This document shows positions 18,998 to 28,156 of a DNA stretch of 64,000 bases, piece by piece. The notes under the pieces are model-generated. The model was not told where the DNA came from, searched no databases, and saw only the letters and a list, made by a program, of their open reading frames with translations. Within the stretch, counting starts at the first letter, position 1; every line of letters begins with the position of its first letter. Location of the stretch: positions 51,024 to 115,023 of the forward strand of contig NZ_NGJT01000007.1 of the NCBI RefSeq assembly GCF_003950315.1. Reading direction: 5' to 3'. Both the position numbers and the translations under genes were made by a program. Source of the stretch: Vagococcus bubulae (lineage in GTDB: Bacteria; Bacillota; Bacilli; Lactobacillales; Vagococcaceae).

Positions 18998-20623
18998 TTG
19001 AGTTTTAAGGACAAAGTAATTTATCAAATTTATCCAAAATCATTTTATGATAAAAATGATGATGGAGTGGGTGATTTACAAGGAATTATTGAAAAATTAC
19101 CCTATCTAGAAACGTTAGGAATAGATATGATTTGGTTAAACCCTATTTATCCAAGTCCACAAAAGGATAATGGCTATGACATTTCCAATTACATTGCGAT
19201 TGATCCTGTTTTTGGAACAGAAGATGATTTTAAAGAATTAGTAAAAAAAGCACGTGAACGAAATATAGAAATCATGCTTGATATGGTACTAAATCATGTT
19301 TCAATTGAGCATGAATGGTTTAAAAAAGCAGTGAATGGAGATACCTATTATCAAGATTTCTTTATATTAAGAAGTGAGCCGACAAATTGGGAGTCAAAAT
19401 TTGGTGGAAATGCCTGGTCAAAATTTGGTAAAACAGATGACTACTTTTTACACTTGTATGATAAAACGCAAGCTGATTTAAATTGGCGTAATCCAAACGT
19501 TAGAAAAGAGCTATATAAAGTAGTTGATTTTTGGACAAATTTAGGTGTAAAAGGGTTACGATTTGATGTTATTAATGTTATTGGAAAAGATGACATATTA
19601 AAAGATGCAACGGATATGATTGGAAAAGCCGAATACACTGATAAACCAATTGCACATACTTTTATTCATGAAATGAACCGCGAAACATTTGGAAAAGATC
19701 CATCTATTATTACTGTAGGGGAAATGAGTTCAACTACTATTGAAAACGGCATTTTATATACTGCACCTGAAAGAGAAGAGTTAAGTATGATTTTCAATTT
19801 CCATCATTTGAAAGTTGATTATAAAGATGGAAAAAAATGGACTATCATGCCGTATGATTTTAACGAATTAAAATCAACTCTTCATGAATGGGGAACAGGT
19901 ATGAGTAAAGGTAATGGTTGGAATGCTTTGTTTTGGAATAATCATGATCAACCGCGCGCTATTAATCGTTTTGTTGATTGGGAAAAATATCGTGTACGTG
20001 GATCAAAGATGTTAGCAGCAGCGATTCATTTAAATCGGGGAACGCCTTATGTTTATATGGGAGAAGAAATTGGTATGCTGGACCCCAAATTTGACGAATT
20101 GACTTCTTATCAAGATATTGAAACTCATAATGCTTATGCTCAGTTATTAGAAGATGGATTAAGTCATGATGAAGCAATAGAAGTTATTCAACATAAATCT
20201 AGAGATAACTCTAGAACACCTATGCAGTGGGATAGTACGGACTATGCTGGATTTAGCATACAAGAGCCATGGTTATCTATAGGTAAATATGATGATATTA
20301 CAGTCCAAAATGAATTGAAAAATGGGAGTATCTTTTCCTTTTACCAAAAACTGATTCAACTAAGAAAAAAATATCAGGTTATCTCAATGGGAGATTATGA
20401 ACCATTTGAGGTTGAAAATAGCCGTATTTATGGATACATTCGCCGTTATGAAACCGACTCATTGCTTGTGTTGAATAATTTTTCTGATGCCCCAATTAAC
20501 GTGACTATTCCAGATGAATTTATTTCAGGAAATATTTTAATTAGTAATGTGGCGTGTGAAACACTAGAAAAAGAGTTAGACATTCAGCCCTATCAATCTT
20601 TAGCAATATACGTACAAAAATAA
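18998..20623 (+). CDS. treA: Alpha,alpha-phosphotrehalase (trehalose 6-phosphate hydrolase)
   Basis: A 541-residue GH13 hydrolase that splits trehalose 6-phosphate to glucose and glucose 6-phosphate. The catalytic triad is seen in LRFDVINV (Asp190), VGEMSST (Glu242) and NNHDQPR (Asp317), and the N-terminus VIYQIYPKSF is typical. I prefer TTG at 18998 because AAGGA then lies about 10 nt upstream; the GTG at 18989 is only 2 nt from it. The gene is second in the tre operon. The symbol treC is used in other species. Confidence 0.94.
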   Translation: MSFKDKVIYQIYPKSFYDKNDDGVGDLQGIIEKLPYLETLGIDMIWLNPIYPSPQKDNGYDISNYIAIDPVFGTEDDFKELVKKARERNIEIMLDMVLNHVSIEHEWFKKAVNGDTYYQDFFILRSEPTNWESKFGGNAWSKFGKTDDYFLHLYDKTQADLNWRNPNVRKELYKVVDFWTNLGVKGLRFDVINVIGKDDILKDATDMIGKAEYTDKPIAHTFIHEMNRETFGKDPSIITVGEMSSTTIENGILYTAPEREELSMIFNFHHLKVDYKDGKKWTIMPYDFNELKSTLHEWGTGMSKGNGWNALFWNNHDQPRAINRFVDWEKYRVRGSKMLAAAIHLNRGTPYVYMGEEIGMLDPKFDELTSYQDIETHNAYAQLLEDGLSHDEAIEVIQHKSRDNSRTPMQWDSTDYAGFSIQEPWLSIGKYDDITVQNELKNGSIFSFYQKLIQLRKKYQVISMGDYEPFEVENSRIYGYIRRYETDSLLVLNNFSDAPINVTIPDEFISGNILISNVACETLEKELDIQPYQSLAIYVQK

Positions 20624-20665
20624 TAAAAAACCAGTTGCTTCTAGTAAAAGCAGCTGGTTTTTTGA
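20624..20665. terminator. Terminator after the tre operon, shared with the AEC gene
   Basis: AAAAAACCAGTTGCTT / AAGCAGCTGGTTTTTT with a 7-nt loop; symmetrical A and T tracts allow bidirectional use. Confidence 0.9.
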
Positions 20666-21616
20666 TTAAAAAAAGATAGTCACTAACTTCATTAAGAGAG
20701 GAAATGCTAACAAATAAGCAAATAAAGAGTATGTAAGAGAAGAGTCTGTGAATGAAACATCAACCTGTTTCTCTCCAGCTAAAATCGCCACAGTATTTGA
20801 GACAGGGATACTAAATTGAATTAAACAGACAGCTCCCATCATATTGGATGTGTGGAGTAACTTAGCTAGTATGATAACAGTGACAGGAGCTACAATGAAA
20901 CGCCCGAACAAAATTCCCAGAACTTCTTTTGAAAAGGTAAGATTTTTAAGACCAGTTTGATAAATAGTGGTTCCAATAAATAGCATAGCCAAAGCAGAGG
21001 TTGTGTCACCAATGTAGCTAAAGAGTGATTTGATAAAAACAGGCATAGGAATACCTATGTAAACAACTAAACTAGCTAGTATAAAGGCGATAATAGGGGG
21101 ACTTAAAAGTTCTTTAAGCATGCGAGTTACATCAAAAGGAGTGTGTATGTGATTAGCTAGTTCACTATCACGATTTAGTAATACTACACCTATTGTCCAA
21201 GTTGCTAAACTTGTCACAACATACCCCAATAAAGCATAAGGTAATCCTTTATCACCGTATAGTCCAATGATAATAGGCATTCCTATAAAAGCGGCACTAG
21301 GAGATGAAAAACAAAGAGTAAATGCCCCTATCTGATGTTTAGCTACTTTAAAGAGATAAGTAGAAAGATAACCGATAGTAAGAACAACGGCCATGATAAG
21401 TATAGGAAGCAATGATTCTTTAAAAAGTAAAAGTAATTGATGCTTAGTAAAATCTCTAGTAATTCTAAGGAAAATTTCTAATGGTAAAGCAAAATTAATA
21501 ACGAAAAAAGAGAGAGCTGTGCTAACTTCTTTAGTAAATATTCCTTTTTTTGATAATAGATAGCCAAGTCCTATAATCAAAAATAAAACGAGGATAGTAG
21601 AATAACTTGCTAACAT
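20666..21616 (-). CDS. AEC-family (auxin efflux carrier/malate permease-like) transporter
   Basis: A 316-residue protein with about ten hydrophobic segments in two inverted halves, as in the AEC family. In lactic acid bacteria such proteins are often annotated malate permease or auxin efflux carrier, but the substrate cannot be read from sequence. Conserved features seen include the N-terminal LGYLLSKKGIFTKE and the FALPLEIFLRI segment. AAGGAC lies upstream of the ATG. No metabolic gene is adjacent to suggest a substrate. Confidence 0.8.
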   Translation of the reverse strand: MLASYSTILVLFLIIGLGYLLSKKGIFTKEVSTALSFFVINFALPLEIFLRITRDFTKHQLLLLFKESLLPILIMAVVLTIGYLSTYLFKVAKHQIGAFTLCFSSPSAAFIGMPIIIGLYGDKGLPYALLGYVVTSLATWTIGVVLLNRDSELANHIHTPFDVTRMLKELLSPPIIAFILASLVVYIGIPMPVFIKSLFSYIGDTTSALAMLFIGTTIYQTGLKNLTFSKEVLGILFGRFIVAPVTVIILAKLLHTSNMMGAVCLIQFSIPVSNTVAILAGEKQVDVSFTDSSLTYSLFAYLLAFPLLMKLVTIFF

Positions 21617-21708
21617 GGTATCACGTCCTTTAAATAGTCATTCAATAGTGTATTAAAAAAATATCAATCATTCGCAAAAAAAATAAGAAGATTCTATAGT
21701 TTTTTAAG

Positions 21709-21737
21709 ACTTAAATGATTATTTTTCTCATTTAAGT
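21709..21737. promoter_or_regulatory. Perfect inverted repeat upstream of the P-type ATPase
   Basis: ACTTAAATGA / TCATTTAAGT, 10-bp arms with a 9-nt AT-rich centre, about 70 nt before the ATPase ATG. It could be an operator or an RNA hairpin; a T-rich stretch follows on the plus strand. Confidence 0.5.
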
Positions 21738-21806
21738 GTTATTTTTATTTGATGAAAGACATTGGTGGTAGACTATGAATAGGATGTTGAAGTTAGGAGA
21801 ATTATT

Positions 21807-23603
21807 ATGACGAATTTACGAAAGTTTTTACTGACTATTTTTGCAGGACTCATTGCACTTATTGCTGAATTTATGTTTCATCAGCCTATGTTAGCGTATT
21901 GGATTGTGATTATTATAGGTGGGATAACAACTATTTCTATGCTTATTGGCATGATACAAACATTAAAATCTGGAAAATACGGGGTAGATATTTTAGCTAT
22001 TACTGCTATTGTTGCAACACTTGCTGTTGGACAGTATTGGGCAAGTTTAATGGTGTTAGTGATGCTAACAGGTGGTGATAGTTTAGAAGATTATGCAGCA
22101 GGACAGGCTGGAAAAGAGTTGAAAACACTGCTTGATAACACACCGCAACTTGCGCATAGAGTTGAAAAAAATGAGTTAGTCGATTGTCATGTTGACGATG
22201 TGAGTATTGGCGATATTATTTTGGTTAAGCCTGGAGAAATTGTTCCAGTAGATGGCTTAATCATCGATGGTATCTCATCATTTGATGAATCATCCTTAAC
22301 GGGTGAATCAAAACCTATTGAGAAAAAAGTGAATGATAGTGTAATGTCAGGCTCGATTAATGGGGATGCAGCAATTAGATTGAAAGTAACAAAAGTGGCA
22401 GCTGATAGCCAATACCAAACGATTGTAAAATTAGTAAAAGAATCTGAATCTAAGCCAGCAAATTTTGTTCGACTAGCTGATAGATATGCTGTCCCTTTTA
22501 CAATTATTTCATATGTCATAGGGGGATTAGCATGGTTTATTTCAAAAGACCCTGTGCGATTTGCTCAAGTGTTAGTGGTTGCTTCACCTTGTCCTTTAAT
22601 ATTAGCAGCACCAATAGCATTGGTTGCAGGAATGAGTCGTTCAAGTAGACATGGTGTTGTGGTTAAAACAGGAACAACGATTGAAAAATTATCTGACGCT
22701 AAAAGTATTGCATTTGATAAAACAGGGACGTTAACAGAAGGTAGCTTGAATGTTTCGTCCGTTACAAGTATTGATGATGATGTATCGACTCAAACATTGC
22801 TTCAATTTGCTGCGAGCATTGAGCAAGAATCCACTCATATTTTAGCACGGTCCTTAGTATCGTATACTTTGTCACAGGGCGTTGATCTGTTAGATGTGAC
22901 AACACTAAAAGAAATAACAGGACAAGGTGTACAGGGGGAGATTAATCATCAATTAGTCAAAGTTGGTAAAGCACATTATGTCGCAACGTCCATTCATTCA
23001 GAAAGGGACAAGACAATGATTTATGTGTCTATCAATGATAAATATGTTGGAAATATTGAGTTTGAAGATATTGTCCGACCAGAATCACTAAAAACAATTA
23101 AATCACTCAAACAATTAGGCATCAATCGAATGTTAATGATTACAGGAGATAGTAAACAAACTGCACAAAAAATAGGGGATGAAGTAGGAATTACAGAAAT
23201 TCATGCTAAATGTTTACCACAAGAAAAAATAGATATTATAAAAAAGTTAACGCAGACTGATTCTCCGGCAATTATGGTGGGAGATGGGATGAATGATGCG
23301 CCAGCTCTTGCAATGGCAGATGTGGGAATTGCGATGGGTGCACATGGTTCAAGTGCTGCTAGTGAAAGTGCAGATGCTGTTATTTTGAAAGATGATGTAT
23401 CAATGGTAACAGATGCGATAGAAATATCAAAAGATACCATGAAAATAGCAAAGCAATCGGTACTAATTGGTATTTTTATTTGTATTATTTTAATGCTTAT
23501 TGCCAGCTTAGGCGTTATTCCAACATTAATAGGGGCAATGTTGCAAGAAGTTGTAGATACTGTGTCTATTTTATCAGCATTAAGAGCAAGAACAGATAAA
23601 TAA
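21807..23603 (+). CDS. Heavy-metal-type P1B ATPase without N-terminal metal-binding domain
   Basis: A 598-residue P-type ATPase with about six to eight transmembrane segments. It has the actuator loop SLTGESKPIEKK, the transport-site motif SPCPLIL (Cys262), the phosphorylation motif DKTGTLTEG (Asp304) and the hinge MVGDGMNDAPALAMADVG. The transport-site motif is SPC rather than the CPC/CPH of Cu and Zn/Cd pumps, and there is no HMA or CxxC domain at the N-terminus, so it belongs to the SPC-type subgroup (often linked to Co2+ or Fe2+ efflux). The metal is not predictable here. AGGAGA precedes the ATG; it is a single-gene unit. Confidence 0.85.
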   Translation: MTNLRKFLLTIFAGLIALIAEFMFHQPMLAYWIVIIIGGITTISMLIGMIQTLKSGKYGVDILAITAIVATLAVGQYWASLMVLVMLTGGDSLEDYAAGQAGKELKTLLDNTPQLAHRVEKNELVDCHVDDVSIGDIILVKPGEIVPVDGLIIDGISSFDESSLTGESKPIEKKVNDSVMSGSINGDAAIRLKVTKVAADSQYQTIVKLVKESESKPANFVRLADRYAVPFTIISYVIGGLAWFISKDPVRFAQVLVVASPCPLILAAPIALVAGMSRSSRHGVVVKTGTTIEKLSDAKSIAFDKTGTLTEGSLNVSSVTSIDDDVSTQTLLQFAASIEQESTHILARSLVSYTLSQGVDLLDVTTLKEITGQGVQGEINHQLVKVGKAHYVATSIHSERDKTMIYVSINDKYVGNIEFEDIVRPESLKTIKSLKQLGINRMLMITGDSKQTAQKIGDEVGITEIHAKCLPQEKIDIIKKLTQTDSPAIMVGDGMNDAPALAMADVGIAMGAHGSSAASESADAVILKDDVSMVTDAIEISKDTMKIAKQSVLIGIFICIILMLIASLGVIPTLIGAMLQEVVDTVSILSALRARTDK

Positions 23604-23604
23604 G

Positions 23605-23650
23605 AAAAAATTGCGAGCATTCATCCTATTAAATGCTCGCAATTTTTTTA
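23605..23650. terminator. Bidirectional terminator after the P-type ATPase
   Basis: AAAAAATTGCGAGCATT / AATGCTCGCAATTTTTTT with a loop of about 10 nt. It serves the ATPase and the convergent PHP gene. Confidence 0.92.
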
Positions 23651-24433
23651 TATCGTTACCAGTGTTAATTGTTGTTTTTGATAAACAGCTAATTCAGAGA
23701 TGCCATTTTTAATTAATAAATTCCTCATTTCTTCAAAACCCAATTCATAATCTTCTGCAACATGGGCGTCAGATCCTAAAGTGAATAATTTTCCTCCTAA
23801 AGAGATGTATAAAGGGATCGCATATTCATAAAGCTCTTTGTTAGCATACTTGATAAAACTTTTGGCATTTAGTTCGAATGCGATATTTTTTTCTATGATG
23901 GTGTTAAAAATGTCGATTAAATAAGGTTCTGCTACCGATTTAAACGCATCGACAGATAAATCAAGTCGTCTCATACCGTAATCGAAATGGGTTAAAACAT
24001 TACCAAATTCAGCTGATTTAACAGCATCAAGCATTCTTGAGTAGTAATCATGAATTAAATCACTTGTATTTAAATCTAAAACATCGTCATCCATATAATC
24101 AAATATGCCATTTTGGTGAATACTCAGTAAGATGATGTCATATTCTTTGTCTTTTAAAAATTCGTTAAGTAGTGTGGCATGAGTATCCACATAACCTACT
24201 TCAATGCCTTTAAGAAATGTTGTGTGAGGGTTACTAAGAGCATGTTGGTTCACTTCATCAGTATATCTCTGATAGTCAGGAATACTGTCTTTTCCATTGT
24301 CATATGGATTTTTTAAATCTAAGTGTTCAGTTGTAACAAAAAAATCAGGTGAGTAAGTGTTTAAATAGTTTTCAAATGATTCTTCTGAGTCAAATGAATG
24401 GTGTGTATGTAAATGTTGGTCATAATAATTCAT
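23648..24433 (-). CDS. PHP-domain phosphoesterase (histidinol-phosphatase HisK-like)
   Basis: A 261-residue protein with PHP-fold metal motifs: HLHTHHS at residues 7-13, TTEHLD, LLSIHQNG, LTHFDYG and GSDAHVAEDY near the end. This pattern fits histidinol-phosphatase of the HisJ/HisK type, which hydrolyses histidinol phosphate with bound metals. No other his gene is nearby, so the enzyme may act in histidine synthesis elsewhere in the genome or have another phosphoester substrate. An AAAGGAGGA site precedes the ATG. Confidence 0.8.
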   Translation of the reverse strand: MNYYDQHLHTHHSFDSEESFENYLNTYSPDFFVTTEHLDLKNPYDNGKDSIPDYQRYTDEVNQHALSNPHTTFLKGIEVGYVDTHATLLNEFLKDKEYDIILLSIHQNGIFDYMDDDVLDLNTSDLIHDYYSRMLDAVKSAEFGNVLTHFDYGMRRLDLSVDAFKSVAEPYLIDIFNTIIEKNIAFELNAKSFIKYANKELYEYAIPLYISLGGKLFTLGSDAHVAEDYELGFEEMRNLLIKNGISELAVYQKQQLTLVTI

Positions 24434-24492
24434 GTAAAATCCTCCTTTAATGTTTAATTCATTCTATCATTAAAATAAAGAAAATGATGTGA

Positions 24493-24565
24493 TTTACTCG
24501 AAATTTACAAGGTTTACAAAGTGATACATACAATTTACTAGATATTTACAATCTAAGTCTATACT
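24493..24565 (+). promoter_or_regulatory. Putative PhoP box array and promoter of the phosphoester uptake operon
   Basis: Hexamers close to TTTACA start at 24493, 24504, 24513, 24523 (GATACA), 24534 and 24545, i.e. every 9-11 bp on one face of the helix. A TATACT -10 follows at 24560-24565 with no -35 hexamer. This is the arrangement of PhoP-activated promoters in Bacillus, where TT(A/T/C)ACA repeats replace the -35. Confidence 0.6.
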
Positions 24566-24599
24566 CAAGGTATTAAATAATATAAGCGAGGGTTAGTTG

Positions 24600-25694
24600 A
24601 TGAAAAAGAAATTAGTATCTAGTTTATTGGGTGTATCTGTAATGGCAATACTTGTGGGATGTTCAACGAGTTCAAAGGATAATAATGAATCCACTGTTAG
24701 TAATGATGATAGCTTGGAAACAATTATAGAAAAAGCAAAAAAAGAAGGAGAAGTTGCCAGTGTTGGTATGCCTGATACATGGGCAAACTGGGTTGGAACA
24801 TGGGAAGACATTAAAGAAGAATATGGTATTAGTCATAAAGATACTGATATGTCGAGTGCTGAAGAATTAGCTAAATTTGAGTCAGAAGGGAAAAATGGGA
24901 CAGCTGATATAGGAGATGTTGGTATCAGCTTTGGACCATTGGCTGTGAGTAAAGACTTAACGTTACCCTATAAAACATCTTATTGGGATGACGTACCAGA
25001 TTGGGCAAAAGATAAGGATGGGCATTGGTTACTAAGTTATACAGGAACTATATCTTTTATGGTGGATACAGATAATGTAAAAGATGTTCCAACAAGTTGG
25101 GAAGATTTAAAAAATGGTGATTATCAAATTGCTGTAGGAGATGTTACTAAAGCAAATCAAGCACAATTTGCAGTTTTATCTGCTGCAATGGCTAATGGTG
25201 GAGATGAAAAAGATATCCAACCAGGATTAGAATACTTTAAAGAAATTGCCAAACAAGGAAGAATATCTTCAGTAGATGCTTCACTTGCTAATATTGAAAA
25301 AGGAGAGATTGATGTCGCTATTTTATGGGATTTCAATGCTTTAAATTACCGTGATTCAATTGGTAAAGATCGATTTGAAGTGAAAATTCCAACAGATGGT
25401 TCTGTTATCAGTGGCTACACAACTTTAATTAATAAAAATGCGCCACATCCAAATGCCGCTAAACTAGCAAGAGAATACATCTTATCAGATGAAGGACAAG
25501 TTAATTTAGCTAAAGGTTATGCTAGACCAATTAGAAGTGACGTAAAGTTACCTGAAGAGGTTGCAAGCAAACTATTAAAAGATGAAGAATATAAAAGTGC
25601 TATTCCAGTTAAATCAAATGAAGATTGGGATAAGACAGCTTTAGAGTTGCCAGAAAAATGGCAAAGTGAGGTATTGGTTAATGTTAAAAAATAA
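24600..25694 (+). CDS. ABC importer substrate-binding lipoprotein (phosphonate/phosphoester-type operon)
   Basis: A 364-residue lipoprotein with signal sequence and lipobox LVGC (MAILVGCSTSS), followed by a periplasmic-binding-protein fold of the iron/spermidine/2-aminoethylphosphonate (SBP_bac_1/6-like) class. I place the start at ATG 24600 (GCGAGGG upstream) rather than the preceding TTG. It heads a five-gene operon with a phosphoesterase, two permeases and an ATPase. The partner enzyme suggests that the ligand contains phosphorus, for example a phosphonate or phosphodiester, but this is inference. Confidence 0.85.
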   Translation: MKKKLVSSLLGVSVMAILVGCSTSSKDNNESTVSNDDSLETIIEKAKKEGEVASVGMPDTWANWVGTWEDIKEEYGISHKDTDMSSAEELAKFESEGKNGTADIGDVGISFGPLAVSKDLTLPYKTSYWDDVPDWAKDKDGHWLLSYTGTISFMVDTDNVKDVPTSWEDLKNGDYQIAVGDVTKANQAQFAVLSAAMANGGDEKDIQPGLEYFKEIAKQGRISSVDASLANIEKGEIDVAILWDFNALNYRDSIGKDRFEVKIPTDGSVISGYTTLINKNAPHPNAAKLAREYILSDEGQVNLAKGYARPIRSDVKLPEEVASKLLKDEEYKSAIPVKSNEDWDKTALELPEKWQSEVLVNVKK

Positions 25695-26454
25695 AGTGGT
25701 GTTGGTTATTTTAGATGGTTGTCGCTATGATGTTGCAATGGAACAAATGGGTTTTTTAAATAGTTTGGTTGAACATAATCAAGCACAGGTCAGAAAGATG
25801 AAAGCAGAAATGCCTAGCAATTCAAGACCGTTATATGAAGTGATTATGACAGGAAAACCGATGTACCAAAATGAAATTTACACTAATTTATGTGTGCAAC
25901 GTTCAAAGGAAACGTCTATTTTTGATTTAGTGAAGGCCTCTGGAGGTACAACAGGTATGGCTGGTTATTATTGGATGAGTGAGCTATATAATAGCTCACC
26001 ATACAATATTTTTACTGATAGAATTCAAAATGATGACTCTAAATTAATTCAACATGGTATTTTTTATAGCGAGGATCATTATCCCGATAGTCATGTTTTC
26101 GCAGATGCTCATAGCATTATTAGTCATTTTTCACCTGATTTTATGGTCGTTCATTCCATGAATATTGATGACGTGGGACATAAGTTTACTTCTTACTCTC
26201 GTGAATATATGGCACAAGTAAATATTGCAGATAACATACTTGGAACCATTGTACCTAAATGGCGTGATTTAGGCTATCAAGTTATCGTGACGGCTGATCA
26301 TGGGATGGATGAGTATGGGCTTCACGGTGGAAATTTACCTCAACATAGAGAGGTACCATTCTATCTATTATCTAATTTAGTGTCACTACCTGAAGAGCCT
26401 ATAATGAACCAATTAGATTTAATGCCTTTTATTGCAGAACTATTAGGTGTATAG
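25681..26454 (+). CDS. Cytoplasmic alkaline-phosphatase-superfamily phosphoesterase/phosphonate hydrolase
   Basis: A 257-residue protein without signal peptide. It keeps a full AP-superfamily metal set: Asp12 (ILDGCRYD), probable nucleophile Ser48 (PSNSRP), Asp163 and His167 (NIDDVGH), Asp206 and His207 (TADHGM) and His222 (QHREVP). This layout is shared by nucleotide pyrophosphatases and phosphonoacetate hydrolase. It begins inside the last codons of the binding-protein gene (14-nt overlap, AGTGAGG upstream of ATG 25681), so translation is coupled to the importer. It probably cleaves the imported phosphoester or phosphonate in the cytoplasm; the substrate is unknown. Confidence 0.85.
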   Translation: MLKNKVVLVILDGCRYDVAMEQMGFLNSLVEHNQAQVRKMKAEMPSNSRPLYEVIMTGKPMYQNEIYTNLCVQRSKETSIFDLVKASGGTTGMAGYYWMSELYNSSPYNIFTDRIQNDDSKLIQHGIFYSEDHYPDSHVFADAHSIISHFSPDFMVVHSMNIDDVGHKFTSYSREYMAQVNIADNILGTIVPKWRDLGYQVIVTADHGMDEYGLHGGNLPQHREVPFYLLSNLVSLPEEPIMNQLDLMPFIAELLGV

Positions 26455-26468
26455 GAAGGAAAGATTGT

Positions 26469-27296
26469 ATGAAACGAGCGAGTAAACAGTGGATAGGACT
26501 CCTTCCACTGTTCCTTATTGCAGCACTATTTTTATTTATTCCGTTAATATTTATGTTTATATCGAGTTTTCAGTTGGATGTGTCAGGGGAATTTAGTTTT
26601 GATAATTATATTCAAGCGATAACCAATCCTTATTATTATCAAGCATTTGGTAATAGTGCATTGATTGCTTTAGTATCGAGTATATTAGGAATTATAGGAG
26701 CTCTTTTATTTTCGTATGCATTAATTGGGCTATCAGATAAAGTCCAAGAAAAGTTAACCTTATTTTCTAATCTGGCTGCTAATTTTGCGGGTATTCCTTT
26801 GGCGTTTGGTTTTATCATTATTTTAGGTAATTCAGGACTATTAAAACTACTTTTTCCGGTTTTAAATCGATTTGATTTGTATACTTGGAAAGGGTTGGTG
26901 CTGACGTACGTGTATTTTCAAATTCCTTTAGCGACACTATTTATATATCCTGTTATGCGTAAAGTCAAAAAAGAGTGGCAAGAAAGTGCTGAAATGTTAG
27001 GAGCTTCGACTTTTTATTATTTAAGAAAGGTCGTTTTTCCTTTTCTAGTTCCAACGATAAGTGGAACGTTTGCCATTTTATTTGCTAATGGAATGGGGAC
27101 TTACGAAACAGCGTATGCCTTAGTAAGTAGCAATGTGGGACTGATTACAACACGAATAGCTTCTTTAGTTGCAGGAGATGTGTATGCCAAACCAAATGTA
27201 GGAAGTGCATTATCTGTCTTATTTGTATTGAGTATGGTGTTGGTTATTTTTATTTCACAGTATTCTATGAAGAAGTTTAGAAAGGATTTGGCATGA
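26469..27296 (+). CDS. ABC transporter permease 1
   Basis: A 275-residue inner-membrane permease with about six transmembrane segments and the EAA-type coupling loop (ESAEMLGASTFYYLRKVVFPFLVP). It resembles the PotB/CysT-type permeases of the spermidine/phosphonate class and forms the channel with the next gene. AGGAAAG precedes the ATG. Its stop overlaps the next start by 4 nt. Confidence 0.9.
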   Translation: MKRASKQWIGLLPLFLIAALFLFIPLIFMFISSFQLDVSGEFSFDNYIQAITNPYYYQAFGNSALIALVSSILGIIGALLFSYALIGLSDKVQEKLTLFSNLAANFAGIPLAFGFIIILGNSGLLKLLFPVLNRFDLYTWKGLVLTYVYFQIPLATLFIYPVMRKVKKEWQESAEMLGASTFYYLRKVVFPFLVPTISGTFAILFANGMGTYETAYALVSSNVGLITTRIASLVAGDVYAKPNVGSALSVLFVLSMVLVIFISQYSMKKFRKDLA

Positions 27297-28156
27297 ATCA
27301 TACAAAAAAAAATCATCGTATTTTTTCATACATCATTGTAGGAATTTTAGGCATATATTACCTAACACCATTACTTATGACGGCAGTTTATGCATTTGGA
27401 GATGAGTGGGGAAAATCTATTTTACCTAATAATTTTACGGTACAGTGGTTTATTGAATTATTTAAAGATAAGGCATTTTTTCAATCAATTGGGAGGTCGC
27501 TACTACTATCGGTCACTGTTCTATCCATTATTTTGATTGTTATGATACCTAGTGTAGTGATTATTTATTTGAATTATCCAAAATTGGATAGAGCGTTACA
27601 ATCAATTTCATTACTACCATATGCGATACCAGGAGTTATTTTAGTGACAGCTTTACTAAAAACTTATTCTAAAACAGGTATTTCCATGTTTGTTGTGCTA
27701 TGTGGTGCATTATTTATCTCGCCTATAATGTATATGGGAATTAGAAATAGTTTGCAAGCTATAAACACCAAACAATTAATCGAGGCAGGACATATGCTCG
27801 GCGCAAATACTTTAACCATTATTTTTAAAGTTGTGCTTCCAAATCTAAGAGTCGGAATTGTATTATCCAGTATTATGGTTTTTTCAGGTATTTTTGGCGA
27901 ATACGTTTTGACTAATTTATTAATTGGAGGTCGGTTTGAAACACTTAGAATATATATGTTAAGAAGAATGAATGAAAATGGTCATTTGGCTAGTGCTGTG
28001 ATGGTATGCTATTTTATCCTTATTTTTTTAATGGGCATTATTATGTATAAATTATCTAATAAACAAAAACACTCACCTAAAAAAATAGGATCTAAAAAGA
28101 AAAAGATAGCCAACAATGAACATTTAACGTCAGTTATCAAGGAGAGCAGTTTATGA
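27293..28156 (+). CDS. ABC transporter permease 2
   Basis: A 287-residue permease of the PotC class with about six transmembrane segments and the coupling loop (EAGHMLGANTLTIIFKVVLPNL). The C-terminus extends as a lysine-rich cytoplasmic tail after the last helix. It starts in the ATGA overlap with permease 1 and ends in an ATGA overlap with the ATPase, so the three are translationally coupled. Confidence 0.9.
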   Translation: MNHTKKNHRIFSYIIVGILGIYYLTPLLMTAVYAFGDEWGKSILPNNFTVQWFIELFKDKAFFQSIGRSLLLSVTVLSIILIVMIPSVVIIYLNYPKLDRALQSISLLPYAIPGVILVTALLKTYSKTGISMFVVLCGALFISPIMYMGIRNSLQAINTKQLIEAGHMLGANTLTIIFKVVLPNLRVGIVLSSIMVFSGIFGEYVLTNLLIGGRFETLRIYMLRRMNENGHLASAVMVCYFILIFLMGIIMYKLSNKQKHSPKKIGSKKKKIANNEHLTSVIKESSL

